Assembly (NCBI RefSeq): GCF_029891735.1
Contig: NZ_JANQDH010000024.1
Location: 1 to 62,554, forward strand
Reading direction: 5' to 3'
Source: Chrysosporum bergii ANA360D
GTDB lineage: Bacteria; Cyanobacteriota; Cyanobacteriia; Cyanobacteriales; Nostocaceae
DNA length: 62,554 bases
Shown here: piece by piece, positions 45,708-55,850 of the stretch
Numbering within the stretch: position 1 is the first letter of the stretch
How the letters are laid out: each line of letters opens with the position of its first letter
Notes under the pieces: model-generated
Databases searched by the model: none
The model's input: only the letters and a program-made list of their open reading frames with translations
What the model was told of the DNA's origin: nothing
Program-made: the position numbers and the translations under genes

Positions 45708-46811
45708 TCATAAATAACGTAATAAAACTTCGGCGGTAGCTAGTCCGGTTTTTTCCCAACTGAATTGATTGGCTCTGTTTATACCTTGAGTGGAAAGGTG
45801 CGATCGCACTTTCATATCCTCAGCTACAATTTGCATTGCCGCGCTAATTTCTGCTATGTTGTAGGGATTAATCAAAATTGCCGCATCACCAGCCACTTCT
45901 GGCAAAGCAGAAAGGTTAGAAGTAATGACTGGAGTTCCACAAGCCATGGCTTCTAGTACTGGCAAACCAAACCCTTCCCACAAACTGGGAAAAACTAAAG
46001 CGATGGCATCATTAATGATTTTTGGTAATTCTTCATAAGATACATAGTTAAGGAACTTGACTTGATGGGTTATTGCCAGTTCTGCAACCTGCTTTTGTAA
46101 AATTGGAGTGTAACGCGGATCGATGGGTCCCGCTAACCATAGTTCATATTCGCTCTTATTGGCTAGGGCAGCAAAAGCAGCAATTAGTCGGTGTAAATTC
46201 TTGTAAGGGTCATGTCGCCCAACGTACAGAAAATATTGTTGACCACCTTGCCATTTTTCTTTGAGCAGGCGAAAATTCAGGGGATTGTAAGCTAGGGGAA
46301 TGGGGGTAATTTTGCTGGCGGGAATTTGGTAAAAGTCGATCAGGTCTTCGGCTGTAGCTTGGGAATTGCAGATAATGTGTTGAGACTGTTGGAGAACTTG
46401 GGGAGTATAGTAGCGATGATATGGTGTTAATGGTGAGAAAGGCTTGGGAAAGCGCAAGGGTATTAAGTCATGAGACATGACCACAAAACGACAGTTACTA
46501 CTCAGGGGTGCTTCCGGGATGGGGGAAAATAATAACCGAGATTTTAGGTTTTTATAGATTTGCGGTAGTTTAAACTGTGTCCACAATAAGCGTCGCAAAT
46601 GACCTGTTGTACCTTGAGCGGGAGTGAGGTTATTTGGGACTGAATAGCAGTTAAATTCAGAGTATTTTTGTGGTATTAGTAAGGTGGGTTGGAGAGATTT
46701 TAAATGAGGAAAAATATTTTCAGCATAGTTACTGATACCCGTCGGTTGTGATAAGAGAATGGATAAGTTGATAATTAGGGGATGAGAGTAAGAATTATCC
46801 GATGTTTTCAT
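45708..46811 (-). CDS. GT4-family glycosyltransferase
   Basis: A 367-residue GT-B retaining glycosyltransferase. The N-terminal half has SQPTGISNYAENIFPHL and SHDLIPLRFPKPFSP. The C-terminal nucleotide-sugar half has FLYVGRHDPYKNLHRLIAAF, then FPSLWEGFGLPVLEAMACG with the EX7E pair and TPVITSNLSALPEVAGDAA. It is of the WbaZ/mannosyltransferase-like type common in exopolysaccharide loci. It lies downstream of gmd on the same strand, so a GDP-mannose- or GDP-deoxyhexose-derived donor is plausible. Confidence 0.85.
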   Translation of the reverse strand: MKTSDNSYSHPLIINLSILLSQPTGISNYAENIFPHLKSLQPTLLIPQKYSEFNCYSVPNNLTPAQGTTGHLRRLLWTQFKLPQIYKNLKSRLLFSPIPEAPLSSNCRFVVMSHDLIPLRFPKPFSPLTPYHRYYTPQVLQQSQHIICNSQATAEDLIDFYQIPASKITPIPLAYNPLNFRLLKEKWQGGQQYFLYVGRHDPYKNLHRLIAAFAALANKSEYELWLAGPIDPRYTPILQKQVAELAITHQVKFLNYVSYEELPKIINDAIALVFPSLWEGFGLPVLEAMACGTPVITSNLSALPEVAGDAAILINPYNIAEISAAMQIVAEDMKVRSHLSTQGINRANQFSWEKTGLATAEVLLRYL

Positions 46812-46872
46812 TAAATAAGCTTAAATGTTTTTTTTGTGTGATTGTGTGGTAGCAATTTTAGCCATATAAAAC

Positions 46873-46905
46873 CCACCTCAGTTGATGTCAACTTTACAGA
46901 GGTGG
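46873..46905 (-). terminator. candidate hairpin between gmd and GT4 gene
   Basis: CCACCTC (46873-46879) pairs with GAGGTGG (46899-46905) and a further AGTTGA/TCAACT pair sits inside the loop. It lies just beyond the gmd stop in the direction of transcription. There is no long T run, so it could instead be a processing or attenuation hairpin. Confidence 0.4.
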
Positions 46906-46934
46906 TTCAACTACAAACTTAAACATGAAAATCT

Positions 46935-47906
46935 TTAAGCTAGGCTGTCCCTCAATTTTTTCAAGTCGTAATCAACCATTAAATTAACCATTTGCTCAAA
47001 AGTATGTTCAGGTTGCCAGCCTAACTCTTTGGTAATTTTATCAACAGAACCCACTAACTGCACCGGTTCATCGGGACGGTAAAATGCAGGGTCAACTGAA
47101 ACATAATCTTGCCAGTTAAGACCAACGCAGTTGAAAGCACACTCTACCAGTTCTCTTACTGAGTAAGTGGTACCACTGGCAATAATATAATCGTCAGCCT
47201 GCTCTTGTTGTAACATCAACCACATAGCATAAACAGCATCCTTGGCATAGCACCAATCACGACGTGCGTCTAAATTGCCTAATTTTAATTCATGTGCCAG
47301 ACCGAATTTGATTTGGGCGGCTGCATGGGTAATTTTACGAAATACAAATTCCGTACCGCGTCGGGGTGATTCGTGAGTGTAAGTGATACCACAGCAGCCG
47401 TAGAGATGGTATTTTTGTCTATAGTTAACAGTCATCCAGTGGGCATAGGCTTTAGCAACACCGTAGGGGTTACGGGGACGAAAAGCCGTGCGTTCAGTTT
47501 GGGGTGATTCGTCTGGTTGACCAAAAACTTCACTACTGGATGCTTGGTAAAATTTAGCATCTGGTTTGCAGCGACGGATTGACTCTAAGAGACGGGAAAC
47601 ACCCAGGGCTGTGTATTCGGCTGTGAGGGAGGGTTGAGTCCAAGAAAGGGGGACGTAGCTTTGAGAAGCGAGGTTATAGATTTCATCTGGTTGTGATTCT
47701 GTGATTACATCCATTAAGGAGCATTGGTCTAACAAGTCACCGGGGACTATGTGAATGTTACCGGAAAGGTGGCTAATACGTTCTAAGTTACTGGTGCTGG
47801 AACGGCGAACGAGTCCGAATACTTGGTAACCTTTTGTTAAAAGAAGTTCCGCTAGATAGGAGCCATCTTGTCCGGTTAAGCCAGTAATGAGGGCTTTTTT
47901 TGTCAT
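46935..47906 (-). CDS. gmd: GDP-mannose 4,6-dehydratase
   Basis: A 323-residue NAD(P)-dependent extended short-chain dehydrogenase that converts GDP-mannose to GDP-4-keto-6-deoxymannose, the precursor of GDP-fucose, GDP-rhamnose and related sugars. It shows ALITGLTGQDGSYLAELL at about 5-22, the Ser/Glu SSSEVFG at 123-129, YGVAKAYAHW with Tyr148 and Lys152, and THESPRRGTEFV. The length is shorter than the E. coli type (about 370 aa). No GDP-fucose synthase is adjacent. A GT10-like gene lies 8 kb away at 55843. Confidence 0.9.
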   Translation of the reverse strand: MTKKALITGLTGQDGSYLAELLLTKGYQVFGLVRRSSTSNLERISHLSGNIHIVPGDLLDQCSLMDVITESQPDEIYNLASQSYVPLSWTQPSLTAEYTALGVSRLLESIRRCKPDAKFYQASSSEVFGQPDESPQTERTAFRPRNPYGVAKAYAHWMTVNYRQKYHLYGCCGITYTHESPRRGTEFVFRKITHAAAQIKFGLAHELKLGNLDARRDWCYAKDAVYAMWLMLQQEQADDYIIASGTTYSVRELVECAFNCVGLNWQDYVSVDPAFYRPDEPVQLVGSVDKITKELGWQPEHTFEQMVNLMVDYDLKKLRDSLA

Positions 47907-47972
47907 CTGTGATTTAAGGATAATTTTTCTGGAGGTATGTAAATCAGGGTTTGGTTTAGGGTAGTGAACTAA

Positions 47973-48746
47973 CTAAAATCTATCTTTCATTCCCCGTAAA
48001 CGAGCAAAGGTTTGTACTGGGTCACTAGTTTTGGTCAGTAAATGTAGTGATGGTTGTTCCCAACGTAAAAAAGGATTAGTGAGTTTCTCCACTCCCAATA
48101 ATGAGGGAACAGTCGGTTCTTGGCGACTACGGGAGTTCTTCACTTGTTCGTAGCGCCTTTGTAATTCAGTATTGTCGCTATCTACAGTTAAGGCAAATTG
48201 CAAATTTTTTAAGGTGTATTCGTGGGCGCACCAAACACGGGTATGATCTGGAAGGGAGCGTAGTTTACTCAAGGATTCTACCATTTGTGTCGGTGTTCCT
48301 TCAAACAAACGACCGCAACCGCCAGCAAATAGGGTATCACCACAGAATAACTCTCCCGGTTCAGTAGATGTTACCGGGGGGAAATAGTAAGCGATATGAG
48401 CGCGGGTGTGTCCAGGAACGAAGAGGACTTCTGCGGTATGATGGGCAAACTGGAAGCGATCGCCTTCTCGGAGAAATACCTTTTGTCCGGGAATTCTGCC
48501 TTGATCTTTGGCTCCCCCATACACTGTCAAGTTCGGGAAATGTTTGATTAACCCTTTGTTTCCACCCACATGGTCGTTATGGTGGTGAGTATTAAAAATT
48601 GCTACCAAATCGGCTTTTAGTTCTGCCAGCTTTGTTAATACTGGTTCAGCCTCCGCCGGATCGACGACAGAAGCTATATTTTGTTGACTATCGTGTAGCA
48701 AAAATATGTAGTTGTCTGATAGTGCCTGAAGACGGATGACCTGCAT
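47973..48746 (-). CDS. gloB: hydroxyacylglutathione hydrolase (glyoxalase II)
   Basis: A 257-residue metallo-beta-lactamase-fold hydrolase that splits S-lactoylglutathione to lactate and glutathione in methylglyoxal detoxification. The binuclear metal motif [10 protein letters not shown] lies at residues 53-62 (His54, His56, Asp58, His59). Further metal ligands are visible in [13 protein letters not shown] and [18 protein letters not shown]. The C-terminal glyoxalase II helical domain ends in [12 protein letters not shown]. It is a housekeeping gene between glycan genes and divergent from the next GT4 gene. Confidence 0.92.
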   Translation of the reverse strand: MQVIRLQALSDNYIFLLHDSQQNIASVVDPAEAEPVLTKLAELKADLVAIFNTHHHNDHVGGNKGLIKHFPNLTVYGGAKDQGRIPGQKVFLREGDRFQFAHHTAEVLFVPGHTRAHIAYYFPPVTSTEPGELFCGDTLFAGGCGRLFEGTPTQMVESLSKLRSLPDHTRVWCAHEYTLKNLQFALTVDSDNTELQRRYEQVKNSRSRQEPTVPSLLGVEKLTNPFLRWEQPSLHLLTKTSDPVQTFARLRGMKDRF

Positions 48747-48890
48747 GAGTTTTGTTTCTCTTGTTGAGTAGATATTTTGCTTATTTATCAGTCATCTTAA
48801 ACTGTAGTTAGTTAAGGGAGAATCATCCTAACTATTTGCACCACCATCGACAAGCCACAGGCTACTGTATTTTTATTTATGGGTTCATAA

Positions 48891-50231
48891 ATGAAGTTAA
48901 TCCACACAAGCTCTTGGTATTTTCCAGAAACATCAGGGGGTGTTGAAGTATACATAGATTCCCTATTACAACAACTACAAACACATGGAATTGAAGCTGT
49001 AGTTGCAGCCCCCTGGTATGGCATTGAGGAAAAAACCTACCAACATAACAACATCCCTGTCTATCGCTATCCTGTTTTTGCTCACCAGACTAAGATCCAG
49101 GTGCATAAACAACTACCCCACGGAGGATTTGAGTCTTTTGCTAAGTGGCTAAAAGATCATCAAGCCGATATCTACCATCAACACTCTTGGCGTTTTGACT
49201 GTGGTTTACCTCATCTGGCTATGGCTAAGAAATTGGCTATGGCAACTGTGGTAACTCTCCATATGCCTGAAACTCTCTGTATGCGGGGTACAATGATGCA
49301 ATACGGTCAAGCAGCCTGTAATGGCTTGATTGATCCAACTCGTTGTAGTCGTTGTTTAGGTGTTCCAGAGAGGGTTCCGTCTTGGGCGATGGCCACACTA
49401 AGCCAATTTCCCCTCCATGTGGGTATGGCTGCGGAAACTAAATTGCGTGGCTTTAAAAGTATTAAACTCCGCCAACTCGGTAAGACTTTGAGTATTCCTG
49501 CCCAAATATCTCAACATCGTAGCCATCTGATGGAATTAGTAAAACTCGCTGATCGGATTGTTGTGCCCAGTCAATGGCAATATGACGCTTTTCGCTTAAA
49601 CAAAGTTCCGGAAAACAAACTCATCCTCTGCCGTCAAGGTGTTGCTTCAGGTTTTCCAGAGCAGTTAGCACCAAGGAAAGCAAACAACGCCACTTTAAAA
49701 ATTGGTTTTTTGGGGCGCTGGCAAGAAACTAAGGGGGTGCAAGTTGTAGCAGAAGCAATACATCGTCTACCTGCTGATGTGGCTGTAGAATTAATTATTC
49801 ATGCCACCCATCCGCAAAAATACGGTGTAAGCAATCGAGAAAAAGTTTTAGCAATTGCTGCTGATGATGACCGGATTCGCATTGCTGAACCTCTATCACG
49901 CTCAGGAGTGCGAGAGGCGCTCGCTGGTTTTGATCTTCTGGCAGTACCATCACAATGGTTAGAAACAGGGCCTCTTGTTGTTTTGGAAGCACAAGCAGTT
50001 GGCACTCCTGTACTGGGTTCAAATTTGGGAGGAATTGCCGAGTTGGTTAGGCATGGGGTTAATGGTTGGTTGGTTCCTGCTCAAGATGTAGGAGAATGGA
50101 GTGATGCCATTGCTAACTTCGCCCAAGACCCTGATTTACTTACCAAATTACGTCAAGGTATTCAGCCAGTGCGGACAATGGAAGATGTAGCTTCTGAGAT
50201 GGTAGAGATTTATCGAGAAATCACAAATTAA
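48891..50231 (+). CDS. GT4-family glycosyltransferase
   Basis: A 446-residue GT-B glycosyltransferase. It opens with MKLIHTSSWYFPETSGGVEV, the Gly-rich acceptor motif typical of this family, and carries IGFLGRWQETKGVQVVAEAI and SQWLETGPLVVLEAQAVGTP in the donor half. An unusual Cys-rich patch (LCMRGTMMQYGQAACNGL, then RCSRCLG) in the acceptor half resembles a zinc-type insertion seen in some sugar transferases of surface-polysaccharide clusters. It is the first gene of a same-strand run that continues to 59740. Confidence 0.85.
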   Translation: MKLIHTSSWYFPETSGGVEVYIDSLLQQLQTHGIEAVVAAPWYGIEEKTYQHNNIPVYRYPVFAHQTKIQVHKQLPHGGFESFAKWLKDHQADIYHQHSWRFDCGLPHLAMAKKLAMATVVTLHMPETLCMRGTMMQYGQAACNGLIDPTRCSRCLGVPERVPSWAMATLSQFPLHVGMAAETKLRGFKSIKLRQLGKTLSIPAQISQHRSHLMELVKLADRIVVPSQWQYDAFRLNKVPENKLILCRQGVASGFPEQLAPRKANNATLKIGFLGRWQETKGVQVVAEAIHRLPADVAVELIIHATHPQKYGVSNREKVLAIAADDDRIRIAEPLSRSGVREALAGFDLLAVPSQWLETGPLVVLEAQAVGTPVLGSNLGGIAELVRHGVNGWLVPAQDVGEWSDAIANFAQDPDLLTKLRQGIQPVRTMEDVASEMVEIYREITN

Positions 50232-50339
50232 TTAGTTGGAGAAAATTAAATTCACTCATTCAGAGAGGTAACAGGGAACAGAAAAATCAGTTGTATAATT
50301 AATTCCGTCTGATTACTTAATTAATCTTAATTATCATGT

Positions 50340-51518
50340 ATGAATCGGCAAAAAAACAAGTTAAAAATTTCCATTCTGACACCTAATTTCTCTAAAGGTG
50401 GAGTTGATCGGGCATATTTGCTTGGTCAGGTATGTCAGAAACTAAATTATGAAGTGGAAATTTTAGGTTTTTTATTTGGAGAAAAAATTTATCCTGCTCC
50501 TCCATCTAACCTACCAATTTACTGCTTACCCGGTTGCAATTATCCACAGTTTTTTGGCTCAGTAAGGCGGCTGTTGCCAAAAATTGATGGTGATATTGTC
50601 TATGCCGTCAAACCAAAACCCACAAGCTACGGTGTGGCTTTAATTAACAAAATCCTCCGCAGCAAACCTGTAATTCTAGATATTGATGATTGGGAGTTAA
50701 GTTGGCACGGGGGGGATGAGTGGCGCTATCGTCCCACATTGAAACAGTTAGCCAGAGACATTTTCAAACAACAAGGAGCTTTAAGAAATCCAGACCATCC
50801 ATTCTACTTACAGCGCATGGAGTTATTGATCAATCAAGCCAATGCCCTGACAGCGGACACTAAATTTTTGCTCAACCGTTTTGGTGGTAGTTACATTCCC
50901 AATGGTAAAGACACCAGGCTGTTCGACCCCCAAAGGTTCGATCCCCAGGTCAGCCGACAACGCTATGGCTTAGAACAATATCGTGTCCTCATGTTCCCAG
51001 GAGCGCCTCGACCACATAAGGGGCTAGAAGATGTTTTAATGGCACTTGATCAGTTAAATGAATCTGATTTGAGATTGGTAATTGTGGGTGGTAATCCCTA
51101 TGATGACTATGACGACCAACTAATTGAACGCTGGGGACGTTGGATTATTAAACTGCCTCCAGTAGCAGTGGAGAATATGCCGGCAATTGTTGCGGCTGCC
51201 CATGTGGTTGTGGTTCCCCAGAGGGATACACCTGTGGCTAGAGCGCAGTTTCCTATCAAATTAACAGATGGCATGGCCATGGCCAAGCCTGTTTTGGCTA
51301 CAAGAGTGGGAGACATCCCGGAAATTTTAGATGAAACTGGTTATTTGGTTGACCCTGGTTCCCCTGAACAAATTGCTGATAAAATCCAATGGATATTTCA
51401 TCATTTAGAGGAAGCTAGTGAAAAAGGTAAAATGTCAAGGGCAAGGTGTGTTAAAAACTATAGTATTGATACTATGGCATCAACCTTATCTCCAATATTT
51501 GATCAAATATTAACATAG
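50340..51518 (+). CDS. GT4-like glycosyltransferase
   Basis: A 392-residue GT-B protein. It starts ISILTPNFSKGGVDRAYLLG at about residues 9-28, continues through DIDDWELSWHGGDEWRYRP, and the donor half has LMFPGAPRPHKGLEDVLMAL, VPQRDTPVARAQFPIKLTDG and a C-terminal GDIPEILDETGYLVDP. The central AHVVVVPQ segment with PIKLTDGMAMAKPV replaces the usual EX7E context, so it belongs to a divergent branch. It lies 108 bp after the previous gene and before the ABC exporter. Confidence 0.78.
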   Translation: MNRQKNKLKISILTPNFSKGGVDRAYLLGQVCQKLNYEVEILGFLFGEKIYPAPPSNLPIYCLPGCNYPQFFGSVRRLLPKIDGDIVYAVKPKPTSYGVALINKILRSKPVILDIDDWELSWHGGDEWRYRPTLKQLARDIFKQQGALRNPDHPFYLQRMELLINQANALTADTKFLLNRFGGSYIPNGKDTRLFDPQRFDPQVSRQRYGLEQYRVLMFPGAPRPHKGLEDVLMALDQLNESDLRLVIVGGNPYDDYDDQLIERWGRWIIKLPPVAVENMPAIVAAAHVVVVPQRDTPVARAQFPIKLTDGMAMAKPVLATRVGDIPEILDETGYLVDPGSPEQIADKIQWIFHHLEEASEKGKMSRARCVKNYSIDTMASTLSPIFDQILT

Positions 51519-51600
51519 TATTTGTGTCGGGGCGAATAACGTTAAAAATCACGTAGCTTATTTGATATTTACAATTGAACAATTTATTCTCAAATTACCT

Positions 51601-53814
51601 ATGTCTACCATTCATCAGCTGCTAAAGTTTGCTAAACCTTATCCGGGAAGAATATCTTTAACAATACTTTTGGGATTTTCAGGGGCTTTATTTAATGGTA
51701 TTAGCACAGCAATGATTGTGCCAATTATTTTAAAAATTGTCGGGCAAGAAATCGATTTTACTAATGCTCCGCCAATTATTAAATCTATTATATCCCCCTT
51801 TGATAATTTTCCAGAAAATTACCGAATGCTAATGATGTCTGGAACAATTATATTGATAATTTTTTTGAAAAATGTGTCCAGCTATGCCAGTGTTTTGGCA
51901 TCTAGTTCTGTATCGCGTATATTAACATCGGATATGCGGAGGGCTGGTGTAAAATTATTACTAGATATTGATATCAGTTATTACACCAAAATGAAACTTG
52001 GTGATTTAATGACACAGGTTAATGGGGAGGTTTCCCGGGCGGCTACTTCATTGAATAATATAATTAAATTAATAATCAATCTAATTACAATTCTGGTTTT
52101 TGTATTTATTTTATTATCAATATCTTGGGAATTAACTGTTATTTCTACAATGTTGCTGGGTTTTGTTACATTAATAAATCAGTATGCAATTTATCGGTCA
52201 AAATATTTTGGTAAATTACTGACAGAAATGTCTAAGGTTCAGACATCTAGTCTGATAGAAACACTCAGTGGAATTCGCTTAGTTAAGGCTACTGCCAATG
52301 AAGAAAAAACATATCACAAAATTAACGAGCTAATTCAAAACCGGGAAACAGCAGAATTTAAATCTCAAGTTAATTACAATATTATTGCGCCAACCACTGA
52401 AGTAGCAGGGGTCATATGCTTAATACTAATTGTTTTTATAGGAAAAACTTTATTTGCGGAGCAAGTTGCTTCATTTTCAGCTGTTTTATTGACATATTTG
52501 TTACTAATACTCAGACTACTTCCTTTTGTTTCCCAGTTAAATTCTCTTCGCAGTAGCTTTGCCAATAATTCAGCCAGTGTAGAAGTTGTAGCTGACTTTT
52601 TAAGGCGGGATAACAAGCCTTTTATGGTTTGTGGTGATATACCCTACACAAAATTAAAAAAGGGAATACATTTTAATCATGTATCTTTCTCATACCCTAA
52701 TAATGATAAATTAGTGCTGAAGGATGTAGAGTTATATTTACCACGAGGTACTACTTTAGCTTTGGTGGGTAGTTCTGGTGCTGGTAAATCAACTTTAGCT
52801 GATCTTTTACCAAGATTTTATGATCCTACCTCTGGCTATATTGCTATTGATGGGGTAGATATACGTAATTTAGACATAAAATCTCTGCGGAGGGGTATGG
52901 GTATTGTTAGTCAAGATACCTTTCTTTTTAATGATTCGGTAAGAAATAACATCGCCTATGGAAAACCAGAGTCCAACGATGAAGAAATTATCGCCGCTAG
53001 CAAACAAGCAAATGCTTACGAATTTATCAGCAAATTACCCCAAGGACTAGATACCTTGATTGGCGATCGCGGTGTTATGTTATCTGGTGGACAGCGCCAG
53101 CGTTTAGCCATAGCCCGTGCTTTAGTACAAGATCCTGAAATTTTGATTTTAGATGAGGCCACCTCAGCATTAGATACTGTTTCTGAGCGCTTGGTGCAAG
53201 CTGCTATAGATAATCTCAGCCGCGATCGCACCACTTTAGTAATTGCACACCGCCTTTCTACAGTCCAAAAAGCTGATCAAATTGCCGTATTTGATCAAGG
53301 AAGTGTAGTAGAGTTAGGAACCCATGAAGAACTTTTAAAAAGAGGTGGTTACTACTCCCGCCTCCACTCCATGCAATTTGGTGAACAAACCAGCAAGACT
53401 GGTCAATATAGTCAAATTTTGATTCGCGTATCTTACGAAATTCGCAGGCGACTTAATTCTGTAATTGGTTGTTTACGATTATTAACTGAGGGGTTAGTAG
53501 ATGATGCCCAAGAACGAAATGAATTACTCAACGAATCTTATAAATCCACATTGAGAATTATCACCAACCTTGAGGTTTTTCAGGAGAGCATTCAACTACA
53601 AAATATTTGGCAATCGTCACCGGTAAATGATAATTTTATATATATTTTCGAGGAAATTGAGGGGAAAATTAATAATATGCTGAAAATTTTAGTTTTATTG
53701 GCAGACGATTTAGTCGAGAATTATGAAGAAGAAGATAAATTACTCGCTGATTCTTATCATTTATCTTTGGACTTAGTAGAACATTTAAAAACACTAGAAA
53801 AAATTAAAATATAA
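51601..53814 (+). CDS. HepA-like ABC exporter with C-terminal helical tandem repeat
   Basis: A 737-residue fused ABC exporter. ATG 51601 starts MSTIHQLLKFAKPYPGRISL; the open frame reaches TTG 51562. Six hydrophobic helices (about 15-315) are followed by a nucleotide-binding domain with Walker A GSSGAGKST near 390, SQDTFLFNDSVRNNIAYG, LSGGQRQR near 494, Walker B ILILDEATSALD and the IAHRL switch. It ends normally near residue 595, but ~140 extra residues follow. These contain two similar ~52-residue helical units (612-663 and 684-735) sharing EI, a conserved LL..LV core and SY..SL. The first resembles a histidine-kinase DHp helix with the phospho-His replaced by Tyr (SYEIRRRLNS). The exporter may move a polysaccharide or glycolipid. 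Confidence 0.87.
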   Translation: MSTIHQLLKFAKPYPGRISLTILLGFSGALFNGISTAMIVPIILKIVGQEIDFTNAPPIIKSIISPFDNFPENYRMLMMSGTIILIIFLKNVSSYASVLASSSVSRILTSDMRRAGVKLLLDIDISYYTKMKLGDLMTQVNGEVSRAATSLNNIIKLIINLITILVFVFILLSISWELTVISTMLLGFVTLINQYAIYRSKYFGKLLTEMSKVQTSSLIETLSGIRLVKATANEEKTYHKINELIQNRETAEFKSQVNYNIIAPTTEVAGVICLILIVFIGKTLFAEQVASFSAVLLTYLLLILRLLPFVSQLNSLRSSFANNSASVEVVADFLRRDNKPFMVCGDIPYTKLKKGIHFNHVSFSYPNNDKLVLKDVELYLPRGTTLALVGSSGAGKSTLADLLPRFYDPTSGYIAIDGVDIRNLDIKSLRRGMGIVSQDTFLFNDSVRNNIAYGKPESNDEEIIAASKQANAYEFISKLPQGLDTLIGDRGVMLSGGQRQRLAIARALVQDPEILILDEATSALDTVSERLVQAAIDNLSRDRTTLVIAHRLSTVQKADQIAVFDQGSVVELGTHEELLKRGGYYSRLHSMQFGEQTSKTGQYSQILIRVSYEIRRRLNSVIGCLRLLTEGLVDDAQERNELLNESYKSTLRIITNLEVFQESIQLQNIWQSSPVNDNFIYIFEEIEGKINNMLKILVLLADDLVENYEEEDKLLADSYHLSLDLVEHLKTLEKIKI

Positions 53815-53841
53815 AAATTCAGAAATATAAGAGGATATTTA

Positions 53842-54981
53842 ATGATGAAAAAAATAGCTATTTATTACCCATGTTTCATGGGAGGTGGTGCAGAAGCTGT
53901 GGGATTGTGGATGATCCAGGCGTTAAAAGATAACCATGAGATCACATTATTTACCCTTGGTAATATTCAACTTGAACAACTCAATTCCATGTATGGAACA
54001 AGTATATCAAAGGAAAATATTAAACTTAAAACCATTCTTCCCAAATTTTTAGATGTGCTTTGCTATATAATCATGGCAAAAAGTCAGGATATTAATACCC
54101 TATTTATTCATCTATTAATTCGCGTGTTTAAGCAACATAGTCACGAATATGATTTAGTAATATCTGCCTATAATGCCACGGATATGGGTCAACCTGGAAT
54201 CCAATATATACATTGGATAAAAGTTATTGAGGGCAAAGCTTTTCATAGAAAAATATCTGGTTTTTCTCAGGAACAACTAGTTAGCAATATATCTATTACT
54301 AATTCCTACTGTGTAGCAGGTCATATTAAGAAACACTATGGTATTTCTGCTAATGTCGTATATCCTCCTGTGGTGATAGATACCCCTAATATACCTTGGA
54401 GCGAGAAAGAAAATGCCTTTATTTGTAGCGGGAGAATAGCAGAACCTAAACAGCCTCATAAAATTATTAAAATTCTCAAGCTGGTTCGTGAAAGAGGCTT
54501 TGATATTCAACTACATATCACCGGGGGAGGTGGTAGTTTTTATGAATGGAAATACACTAATTTAGTGAAAAAGATGGTGCAAGAAAACTCATCTTGGATA
54601 ACTTTACATCAAAATCTTCCCTATCAAGAATATATTGAAGTTCTGGCTAAATGTAAGTACGGTATTCACTTTAAAAAAGAACCTTTTGGCATCTCTATTG
54701 CGGAAATGGTCAAAGCTGGTGCTATTCCTTTTGTGAGAAGTGAAGGCGGACAGGTGGAAATTGTAGGCGAGAATCTTCAAGAATTATTTTTTGATCAGGA
54801 AGAGGAAGCTGTAGAAAAAATTATTAATGTTTTAAGTAGTTCAGAAAAACAAAACAAACTGCTGCAATCTTTGACTACCCAAAGAAATTTATTTTCTACC
54901 CAGAGGTTTACCTCAGAAATAAATGATCTTGTTACCTCTTACTTTGACACACAAGCAACAAAACTCACATCTAAGTCATGA
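53842..54981 (+). CDS. GT4-family glycosyltransferase
   Basis: A 379-residue GT-B glycosyltransferase. It opens IAIYYPCFMGGGAEAVGLWM with the Gly-rich acceptor loop, and has ENAFICSGRIAEPKQPHKII and KCKYGIHFKKEPFGISIAEMVKAG (split across the motif) with the acidic pair in the donor half. The ATG follows an AAGAGG ribosome site 28 bp after the ABC exporter stop. Its TGA overlaps the next ATG (ATGA), so it is translationally coupled to the pyruvyltransferase-like gene. Confidence 0.83.
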   Translation: MMKKIAIYYPCFMGGGAEAVGLWMIQALKDNHEITLFTLGNIQLEQLNSMYGTSISKENIKLKTILPKFLDVLCYIIMAKSQDINTLFIHLLIRVFKQHSHEYDLVISAYNATDMGQPGIQYIHWIKVIEGKAFHRKISGFSQEQLVSNISITNSYCVAGHIKKHYGISANVVYPPVVIDTPNIPWSEKENAFICSGRIAEPKQPHKIIKILKLVRERGFDIQLHITGGGGSFYEWKYTNLVKKMVQENSSWITLHQNLPYQEYIEVLAKCKYGIHFKKEPFGISIAEMVKAGAIPFVRSEGGQVEIVGENLQELFFDQEEEAVEKIINVLSSSEKQNKLLQSLTTQRNLFSTQRFTSEINDLVTSYFDTQATKLTSKS

Positions 54982-55850
54982 AATCAATTGTTAATTACCA
55001 TGTGATTGATTACACAAATATCGGAGATTTATTTTCTGCACCCACTAAGTATTTTACTTTTCCTGGCTATACTGTAGAACAAGCCGATATCCGAACCATC
55101 AGTGATGATGAAATCAGAGGTAAACATCTTATCCTAGGCGGAGGTGGACTGTTATATCAACCATTTTTACATTCCTTTACAAAATTAACTGCATCTAAAG
55201 CAAATACAAAATTAATTGCTTGGGGAATTGGTCAGCAGATTTATGGCGGTAATTTTACTCATCAAGAGTTAGATAATTTTAATTATTCTCAGTATCTGAC
55301 TAATTTTGATTTGGTTGGGATTCGCGATGTTAACTGTAAATATAATTGGGTAGCTTGCCCTAGCTGTATGCACCCAGGATTTGATAAAAAGCGGGATATC
55401 AAACATGAATTTGTGGTTTTTTCCCATAAAAAATTTCAAATCAAAATTGGTAACTTTCCTCACCTGACTAATAATAATCAAGATATTGAGGAAATTTTGG
55501 ATTTTTTGGGTTCCGGGGAAACTATATTAACTAGTTCATATCATGGGGCATATTGGGGTACACTACTAGGGAGAAAAGTTTTATCTTTTCCATTTAGCAG
55601 CAAATTCTATACACTCAAACATCCTCCGGGAATATTTCCCATTCAAAAATGGGTACAGCAGAAAGTCAAACTGTCACTGTTTAATAAAACATTGTTTGAG
55701 TTTCGTTATGAAAACAAGTTTTTCTGTCAGATGGATAATTGGCAAGATTATCTCAAACACTGTAGAGTTTATCCTGAAAGTCTTGATGAAAGTCGCCAAC
55801 GCAATCATTGGTACTACTCTCAGATATTAAACCTCTTATCTAATGGGTAA
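54978..55850 (+). CDS. polysaccharide pyruvyltransferase-like protein
   Basis: A 290-residue protein of the CsaB/PssM polysaccharide pyruvyltransferase family, which adds ketal-linked pyruvate from PEP to sugars in surface glycans. It has YTNIGDLFSAP near the start, the Gly-rich HLILGGGGLLYQPF, then WGIGQQIYGG and TILTSSYHGAYWGTLLGRKV in the C-terminal half, which corresponds to the TSRLHGAI-type motif of the family, here SSYHGAYWG. It overlaps the preceding gene by 4 bp and the following gene by 8 bp, a tight operon. Confidence 0.78.
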   Translation: MKSIVNYHVIDYTNIGDLFSAPTKYFTFPGYTVEQADIRTISDDEIRGKHLILGGGGLLYQPFLHSFTKLTASKANTKLIAWGIGQQIYGGNFTHQELDNFNYSQYLTNFDLVGIRDVNCKYNWVACPSCMHPGFDKKRDIKHEFVVFSHKKFQIKIGNFPHLTNNNQDIEEILDFLGSGETILTSSYHGAYWGTLLGRKVLSFPFSSKFYTLKHPPGIFPIQKWVQQKVKLSLFNKTLFEFRYENKFFCQMDNWQDYLKHCRVYPESLDESRQRNHWYYSQILNLLSNG

